The notes beneath the pieces are model-generated. The model worked only from the letters and a program-made list of their open reading frames with translations, did not search any database and was not told the DNA's origin. Shown piece by piece: positions 6,075 through 10,842 of a stretch of 10,842 bases of DNA (its first letter is position 1; every line of letters begins with the position of its first letter). A program made the position numbers and the translations under genes. The stretch is from NCBI GenBank assembly GCA_965369635.1, contig CBDURC010000098.1, positions 1-10,842 of the forward strand, in the 5' to 3' direction. This stretch comes from UBA3071 sp965369635. GTDB lineage: Bacteria > Chloroflexota > Anaerolineae > UBA3071.

Positions 6075-6103
6075 ATTATACTTCAGAAAACCAAGGATGT
6101 CAA
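6075..6103 (-). promoter_or_regulatory. Consensus sigma70-type promoter of efp
   Basis: On the minus strand TTGACA (6103-6098), a 17-base spacer and TATAAT (6080-6075) match the consensus at all 12 positions. Transcription would start near 6068, giving a leader of about 113 bases before the efp ATG. The -35 box begins 53 bases after the dinG stop, so efp does not depend on dinG transcription. Confidence 0.9.
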
Positions 6104-6156
6104 CCAGCGAAGCCTTCGGAGTTTGCACTGTCCGCGTCTTGCGTCAGGTGCGCAGC

Positions 6157-9039
6157 CTAGCCATCAATCCACTGCGCTGCCGCCTGAGGCAGGTTGGCGA
6201 GGGGGCCACGGCGCACCGTGCATTCGGGCAGGGAATCGAGGAAGAGCTGGCCGTAGGCCTTGGTCTGCAAGCGGCGGTCAAGCACCACCACCACGCCGCG
6301 ATCTGTCTTGGAACGGATCAGACGCCCGAACCCTTGCCGGAAGCGCAGGATGGTCTCCGGCACCGAGTACTGGTAGAAAGGCTCGTCGAAGCTCTCGCTG
6401 CGGGCGGCGACGATGGGATCCGTGGGCACGGAGAAGGGCAGCCGTGCAATAGCCAGACAGCTCAGCGCTGGCCCCAGGACGTCGATCCCCTCCCAGAAGC
6501 TGCGCGTGCCCAGCAGCGCCGCCTTTTCGAGTGTGCGGAAACTCTCCAGCAGTTGGGCCCGCGAACCACCGCCCCCTTGCTCGAGCACGGTGATCCCTTC
6601 CTCGGCCAGGCGAGGCCCGATGGCCTTGGCTGTGCGGCGCAACTGGTTGTAGGACGTGAACAGGGCCAGCGTGCGCCCTCGGGTGGCGACGATCAGAGCA
6701 GCCAGCGTCCCCTCCACGGCCCGCTGGTAGCCCGGTGCGTTCGGTTCAGGGATGTCGGTGGGCAGGTAGAGCAAGGTGGAGGCCTCGTAGTCGAAGGGCG
6801 AACCTACGGCCAAAGTGTCCGCCTCCCAGGCGTGCAGCCGTTCCTGGATGAAGTCGAAGTCACCCGCTGCGCGCAGCGTGGCGGAGGTGAGAATCACTGT
6901 CTCCTTGGGCATGAGGAGATGCTTGTCCACAAGCGGGCCGATGTGCAAAGGGGCCACGTGCAGCGAAAGGTGCCGCCCTCGCTCCGGCGGGGCGATCTCC
7001 ATCCAATAGATGGACGCCGCTGCGGGCTGGCTCACCAGCGCGCTGATGTGTGCCACCTGCTCCCTCACGTGTTGCGTCGCGTCTGCCAGGTTCTGCACCG
7101 TCTCTTCGTGATCCGGGATGTCGTATTCGATCAACTCGTTGAGGCCGCCGACGAGCTTCTGCAACCGATCCGCCAGACGGCGCAGGGTGTCGGCCGTGTT
7201 GTCCCAGGCGATCTCCACGCTGCTCCAGGCGGGCTGAATGCGTAAGCCCGACATGACGCGGATGCGCTGGTTGTAGGTGCTGCCGCGGCGCAGCAACTCC
7301 TGGTCCTCCACGAAGTTGTGCATAGCGTCGAAGGACTCGACGACTTGCCTGTGGGAACGGCTCACCAGTGCCTGGACTGGCGTGACGTAGGCGGCCAGTT
7401 GAGTGCGGACCTCCACGGGCAGTGCCTGCTGGCAGCGTGCGAGCAGGTCGGGGAGCAGGCCACCGGGCCGGGCATCGCGCTGGGAGTACAAGCCGCTCAG
7501 TAGGCGGGTGATCTGCCGCTCGTCGCTGGCGAAGCTGAGTTGCTGGGTGGTGGCGGCTTCCAGTTGGTGCGCCTCGTCAACAACAAGGTGCTTGTACTCT
7601 GGCAGCACGCGGTTCTCCACCGCGACATCGGAGAGTAGCAGGGCGTGGTTGATGATGATCAGGTGGGCGTTCTCGGCTCGGCGGCGGGCCTGATAGAAGT
7701 AGCAACGGCCTTGGTGGGCGTGCGAGCACTGATTGGGCAGACAGCTCTCGTTGTTGGCTGCCACCGAGAGCCACACGCCCCTGTCTCGGGTCGTGGGCAG
7801 GAAAAGCTCCGACCGGTCGCCGCTCTTGGTGGAGTGGAGCCAGACTAGGACGCGAGCCAGCACGCTCAACTCGCCCGGCGACAGATCGCGGCGGGAGCGC
7901 ATGGCCGCCAGCCGCCGCAGACAGATGTAGTTAGTGCGCCCTTTGAGCAGGGCGACCCGAACATTGTGAACGGGAGTCCCTCGCCCACCATCTTCTGCGT
8001 CCAGCACTGTCAGCACGTTGCGCAGGTCGGGGATGTCCTTGCCGAAAAGCTGATCCTGCAAGTTGATGGTGTTGGTGGAGATGACGACACGCGTGGAGTT
8101 CTGCACAGCGTAGTGGATGGCCGGCAGCAGATAGGCCAACGACTTGCCTACTCCCGTGCCAGCTTCGACCAACAGTTGCCCCGCTCCGTCGAAGGCTTGT
8201 ACCACGGCGCGCAGCATGTCCACCTGGGGAGGGCGATACTCGAAATGCGGGAAGTGTCGAGCGAAAACGCCCTCGGGCTCCAGCATCTGCGCCAGCGCGT
8301 CCTCGTCCAATGGCTGGGGAGTGATTGCCGGGTACAGCGGCTCTGCCTCCTCTTCTCCAAAGAGAGGGCCGACATAATCAGCGGTTGCCTCCGCTCCAGG
8401 TCCAGCGCCCGCACGGGGTGTGACAAAAGCGCGCTGGCTGCGCCTCCGCTCGACCTCGTGGAAGAAGGGGCGCAGACGCCAATTGCTGCTGGCTGCCAGC
8501 CGGTTGATTTCCCGGATCGTCTGCAGCGGCACCTCGGTCTCGGCGTAATGCATGAGGGCCAGCAGAAGAGCCTGAGTGGCGTGGGCGTCGTCCAGGGCGC
8601 GGTGCTGCTGGGAAAAGGAAATGCCGAAGTGAGCCACCAGCCGGCCGAGGCTGTAGCGACCTTGCTTGGGCAGAAGGATACCAGCCAGTTCGAAGGTATC
8701 CAGGTAAGGGTTGTGGAAGTGCACCCCCTGCTGCCGCAGGAAGCCGAGGTCGAAGTCCACGCTGTGGCCGACAATGATCGTGCTTGAGTCGCCGACGAGG
8801 TGGCGTAAGGCCCCTGTCATGTCGGAAAGGGTCGGCGCGCTGGCCACCATCTGCGAGGTGATGCCCGTCAATTGGGTGATGCTGAAAGGGACGGGGCGGC
8901 GTGGATTGATGAGGCTGGACCACTCGTCCAGCACCCGGCCGTCGTCGCGGAAGCGCACAGCGCCGATCTCGATAATGGCGTCTCGCTCGGCGTTGATGCC
9001 TGTTGTTTCCGTGTCCAAAGCAACGTAGATTTGGGTCAT
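6157..9039 (-). CDS. dinG: DnaQ-type exonuclease/DinG-type superfamily 2 helicase fusion
   Basis: From the ATG at 9039 this is a 960-residue protein. Residues 1-160 are a DEDDh 3'-5' exonuclease: D9 and E11 in ALDTETTG, H92 and D97 in GHSVDFD, and H146 and D151 in HRALDDA. The XPD/DinG helicase follows: YRPPQ at 268-272, Walker A with K299 (EAGTGVGKS), STNTINLQDQL at 321-331, DEAH at 488-491, and motif VI (QGFGRLIR) at 902-909. Four cysteines, C373, C433, C438 and C446, are placed like the iron-sulphur ligands of E. coli DinG. All key residues of both activities are kept. DinG unwinds 5'-3' at R-loops, G-quadruplexes and damaged DNA; the added exonuclease domain is known from Firmicutes DinG. 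The frame extends to an ATG at 9096, but that lies about five bases from the predicted transcript start, and the domain begins directly at the second ATG. Confidence 0.95.
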   Translation of the reverse strand: MTQIYVALDTETTGINAERDAIIEIGAVRFRDDGRVLDEWSSLINPRRPVPFSITQLTGITSQMVASAPTLSDMTGALRHLVGDSSTIIVGHSVDFDLGFLRQQGVHFHNPYLDTFELAGILLPKQGRYSLGRLVAHFGISFSQQHRALDDAHATQALLLALMHYAETEVPLQTIREINRLAASSNWRLRPFFHEVERRRSQRAFVTPRAGAGPGAEATADYVGPLFGEEEAEPLYPAITPQPLDEDALAQMLEPEGVFARHFPHFEYRPPQVDMLRAVVQAFDGAGQLLVEAGTGVGKSLAYLLPAIHYAVQNSTRVVISTNTINLQDQLFGKDIPDLRNVLTVLDAEDGGRGTPVHNVRVALLKGRTNYICLRRLAAMRSRRDLSPGELSVLARVLVWLHSTKSGDRSELFLPTTRDRGVWLSVAANNESCLPNQCSHAHQGRCYFYQARRRAENAHLIIINHALLLSDVAVENRVLPEYKHLVVDEAHQLEAATTQQLSFASDERQITRLLSGLYSQRDARPGGLLPDLLARCQQALPVEVRTQLAAYVTPVQALVSRSHRQVVESFDAMHNFVEDQELLRRGSTYNQRIRVMSGLRIQPAWSSVEIAWDNTADTLRRLADRLQKLVGGLNELIEYDIPDHEETVQNLADATQHVREQVAHISALVSQPAAASIYWMEIAPPERGRHLSLHVAPLHIGPLVDKHLLMPKETVILTSATLRAAGDFDFIQERLHAWEADTLAVGSPFDYEASTLLYLPTDIPEPNAPGYQRAVEGTLAALIVATRGRTLALFTSYNQLRRTAKAIGPRLAEEGITVLEQGGGGSRAQLLESFRTLEKAALLGTRSFWEGIDVLGPALSCLAIARLPFSVPTDPIVAARSESFDEPFYQYSVPETILRFRQGFGRLIRSKTDRGVVVVLDRRLQTKAYGQLFLDSLPECTVRRGPLANLPQAAAQWIDG

Positions 9040-9107
9040 GTGTGTTCCACTTGACGAAGCCTCAATTGTATGTAGGAAACCTGAAGTATCTTTCATTCGG
9101 CGACGGC

Positions 9108-9136
9108 ATTATACATCAAAGGGAGGAAGTGGACAA
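9108..9136 (-). promoter_or_regulatory. Sigma70-type promoter of dinG
   Basis: On the minus strand TTGTCC (9136-9131), a 17-base spacer and a perfect TATAAT (9113-9108). The start point would be near 9101, giving a leader of about 60 bases to the ATG at 9039, or a nearly leaderless message if the ATG at 9096 is used. No LexA-type box is visible beside it. Confidence 0.75.
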
Positions 9137-9290
9137 GGTAACTACCCAGGCTGCCACGGAATAGGATGTTCTAGGCTCTCAGCCCTCGTCCTCGAGGGCG
9201 GCTCTGGCGAGAGTATCTCGTTCTGAGCAGCTATTTGCCGCACAAGCCGCCCCCGGGACGGGGGCTGGAAGCATAGGCTGAGTAGTAACT
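9137..9290. other. Intergenic region rich in short inverted repeats, no gene found
   Basis: I see no supported ORF. Two GC-rich hairpins stand out: GCCCTC/GAGGGC (9182-9187 with 9194-9199) and GCCCCCG/CGGGGGC (9249-9255 with 9259-9265, loop of three). AGCC/GGCT and CTCTC/GAGAG pairs surround the first. Neither hairpin is followed by a T run on either strand, so they are not clear terminators. A small structured RNA or protein-binding sites are possible, but nothing identifies one. Confidence 0.4.
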
Positions 9291-9343
9291 GGACAAGGAA
9301 ACAAGCAGACAAGGGTGGCACTTGTCCCCTTGTTTTCTTGTCT
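9291..9343. repeat. Inverted repeat made of 8-bp units
   Basis: The left arm (9291-9313) is built of GGACAAGG, AAACAAGC and AGACAAG; the right arm (9321-9343) of CTTGTCCC, CTTGTTTT and CTTGTCT, and the series continues with CTTGCC at 9345. ACAAG/CTTGT recurs every eight bases. The two 23-base arms are reverse complements at about 20 positions around a seven-base loop. The right arm supplies the -35 box of the moxR promoter. One more GGACAAGG occurs at 9131-9138, overlapping the dinG -35 box. Confidence 0.7.
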
Positions 9344-9367
9344 ACTTGCCAACTGTCGTGGTATACT
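9338..9367 (+). promoter_or_regulatory. Sigma70-type promoter of the moxR operon
   Basis: TTGTCT (9338-9343), an 18-base spacer and TATACT (9362-9367). The -35 box is inside the octamer repeat array. Start would be near 9374, leaving a leader of about 60 bases before moxR. Confidence 0.65.
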
Positions 9368-9435
9368 GTGACTGTGCATTGAACCACGGACTTCGTTGGC
9401 GCGTGATGGGCACAGTACTCATAGGAGCAACGTTC

Positions 9436-10374
9436 ATGAACATCAGAGATACGGCCACGGCTGTGTTGGAGAATATTGGTCGGGTCATCGTCGGTAAGGA
9501 GGAGGTAGCGGAGTTGGCGCTGGTTGCGCTTCTCTGCGAAGGGCACGTGCTAATTGAGGACGTGCCAGGTATCGGCAAGACAACGCTGGCCAAGACCATT
9601 GCCCGCAGCCTGGGCTGCACTTTCTCCCGCATCCAGTTCACCCCCGACCTCTTGCCCTCGGACGTTACGGGTCTCTCCTATTTCAACCAGAAGAGGCAGG
9701 AGTTCGAGTTTCGGGCCGGGCCGGTGATGGCCCAGATTGTGTTGGCCGACGAGATCAACCGCGCCACGCCCCGCACGCAAAGCGCGCTGCTGGAGGCCAT
9801 GCAGGAACGACAGGTCACCGTGGATGGCGTGACCCACCCGCTGCCGCGTCCCTTCCTGATCCTCGCTACTCAGAACCCCATCGAACTGGAAGGCACCTTC
9901 CCTTTGCCCGAGGCGCAGATCGACCGCTTCCTGATGCAGGTGCGCATTGGCTATCCCGACGAGGAAGAGGAGAACGCCATCCTGTTGCGTTTTCAACATG
10001 AGGATCCGCTGGAGACGCTGGAGCCTGTGGTGTCCGGCGAGGCGCTGCTGGAGATGCAGAAGGCGGTGAAGCACATCCGTGTGGAGAAGTCGGTGCGGGA
10101 GTATCTGGTGAAGGTGGTGCGGGCGACGCGGGAGCATCCCGCGGTGGACCTGGGGGTCAGCCCGCGGGGCACGCTGGCGCTGTACAGGACCTGCCAGGCG
10201 CTGGCCGCCGTGCGGGGGCGCGATTTTGTCATGCCCGACGACGTTAAGTATCTGGCCCCCTGGGTGCTGACCCATCGCATCCACATCAATCCGCAGACGC
10301 GGCTGCGCGGCCGCACGCCGGAGGAAGTCGTGGCGGAGATTGTGAGTGAAGTGCCGGTGCCGGTGGTGGATTGA
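9436..10374 (+). CDS. MoxR-family AAA+ ATPase
   Basis: MoxR ATPases act as chaperones that mature or activate partner proteins, usually encoded next door with DUF58 or von Willebrand A domains. This is a 312-residue protein, a normal length. Motifs are Walker A at 42-49 (DVPGIGKT with K48, T49), FTPDLLPSDVTG at 68-79, Walker B at 101-106 (IVLADE) leading into INRATPRTQSALLEAMQE, sensor 1 N147 in ATQNP, the arginine finger R164 in AQIDRF, and the sensor 2 arginine in GVSPRG. I chose the ATG at 9436 because AGGAG lies eight to nine bases upstream; the frame extends to an ATG at 9322, but that lies upstream of the predicted promoter -10. The DUF58 gene starts 14 bases after the stop, so the two form an operon. 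All catalytic residues are present. Confidence 0.96.
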   Translation: MNIRDTATAVLENIGRVIVGKEEVAELALVALLCEGHVLIEDVPGIGKTTLAKTIARSLGCTFSRIQFTPDLLPSDVTGLSYFNQKRQEFEFRAGPVMAQIVLADEINRATPRTQSALLEAMQERQVTVDGVTHPLPRPFLILATQNPIELEGTFPLPEAQIDRFLMQVRIGYPDEEEENAILLRFQHEDPLETLEPVVSGEALLEMQKAVKHIRVEKSVREYLVKVVRATREHPAVDLGVSPRGTLALYRTCQALAAVRGRDFVMPDDVKYLAPWVLTHRIHINPQTRLRGRTPEEVVAEIVSEVPVPVVD

Positions 10375-10388
10375 AGGCTGAAGGGGAA

Positions 10389-10842
10389 ATGACGGAAAGA
10401 TGGAGCAGATCGGCAGACACGGTGGAGGGAGCGGGCGCCGCTCGTGCTGAAGAGCGTTCTCGTGAACGCCTCGCCTCTTTCTTCGCCGGCCGCCGGATGG
10501 TCATTGATGTTCAGAAACAAGAACAGTTCAGCGAAGCCTGGTTGGTGCTGGCGGCCATCCTCACCCTATTCGGCGTGGGTTTCCGCCGCCAGGGGCTGCT
10601 GCTCATCGCCCTGTCGTTGCTGACCATTGTCCTCGTCTCCTGGCTCTGGAACCGTTTGTCGCTGTGGGGCGTGAGCTATCGTCGCCTTTTCAGCGAGCGC
10701 CGCGCCTTCTGCGGCGAGACGGTGGAGGTGACGTTGCAGGTGGACAACCGCAAGTTCTTACCGCTGAGCTGGCTGCGGGTGGAGGACACCTTCCCCACCG
10801 ACTTGCCGCTGGAGGGGGGCGAGGTGGTGATCTCCGCGGGCA
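10389..10842 (+). CDS. DUF58 domain protein, N-terminal part only
   Basis: The open frame continues to the window edge, giving 151 codons of a protein that normally has about 400. After a charged N-terminal stretch of about 47 residues come two helices, at about 50-65 and 69-87, then the strand-rich segment typical before the DUF58 domain: SYRRLFSERRAFCGETVEV, VDNRKFLPLSWLRVED and FPTDLPLEGG. The von Willebrand-like DUF58 core lies beyond the edge. The ATG at 10389 has GAAGG four to five bases upstream. An internal ATG at 10497 (residue 37) lacks a ribosome site. It is the expected client of the preceding MoxR ATPase, and such pairs are often followed by a transglutaminase-type gene. The role is unknown, probably envelope-related. 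Confidence 0.88.
   Translation, partial: MTERWSRSADTVEGAGAARAEERSRERLASFFAGRRMVIDVQKQEQFSEAWLVLAAILTLFGVGFRRQGLLLIALSLLTIVLVSWLWNRLSLWGVSYRRLFSERRAFCGETVEVTLQVDNRKFLPLSWLRVEDTFPTDLPLEGGEVVISAG

Noticed and set aside
6058..7245. 395-codon plus-strand frame opposite dinG
   Set aside because: It mirrors the conserved helicase C-terminal part; the translation is rich in Gly, Gln and Arg without recognisable motifs.
7966..8787. 273-codon plus-strand frame opposite dinG
   Set aside because: It lies entirely opposite the conserved exonuclease and helicase motifs and shows no domain of its own.
9249..9265. GC hairpin as a terminator
   Set aside because: There is no T run after the stem on either strand, and no gene ends next to it.
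9322..9435. Upstream extension of moxR to the ATG at 9322
   Set aside because: The stretch contains the repeat array and promoter, and family alignment begins at the ATG at 9436, which has AGGAG.

Overview
The window is a bacterial chromosome segment, GC-rich and mostly read on the minus strand. The mix of a ResB protein, a MoxR-DUF58 pair, an Arg-type EF-P, a DnaQ-DinG fusion, a small DUF1670-like ORF and a relic MazF-type module fits a Chloroflexota (Anaerolineae-like) genome. That placement is inferred from gene content, not shown by a marker gene.

Layout, left to right. 1-1299 (-): a MurJ/MviN-family flippase that runs off the left edge. 1348-1813 (-): the frameshifted, shortened remains of a Wzx-type polysaccharide flippase. 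1901-2542 (-): uridine kinase. 2582-3991 (-): a ResB-type cytochrome c maturation protein. 4008-4127: a 120-bp MITE-like element with terminal inverted repeats and two internal 39-bp repeats. 4139-4319 (-): a tRNA-Thr(CGU) with its own promoter and terminator. 4443-5036 (-): an antitoxin/MazF-type toxin pair whose toxin carries a frameshift. 5082-5124: three perfect palindromes. 5148-5327 (+): a 59-codon ORF that resembles the start of DUF1670 proteins. 5397-5954 (-): elongation factor P with a consensus promoter and a structured leader. 6157-9039 (-): an exonuclease-helicase of the DinG family. 9097-9435: a divergent control region with an array of 8-bp repeats. 9436-10842 (+): moxR followed by a DUF58 gene cut by the right edge.

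How the genes relate. resB, udk, the Wzx remnant and the MurJ-like gene are co-oriented and probably share transcription. No functional link between cytochrome maturation, pyrimidine salvage and the flippases is evident. dinG and moxR are fired in opposite directions from a shared intergenic region in which I can see a promoter for each. efp lies just downstream of dinG but has its own near-perfect promoter. moxR and the DUF58 gene form the usual chaperone/partner operon, probably extending beyond the window.

I do not see a clear-cut new system. The points most worth a second look are the MurJ-family protein lacking most of the arginines needed in E. coli MurJ, the palindrome cluster between the broken toxin-antitoxin pair and the DUF1670-like ORF, the MITE-like element in front of resB, and the inverted octamer array overlapping the moxR promoter.
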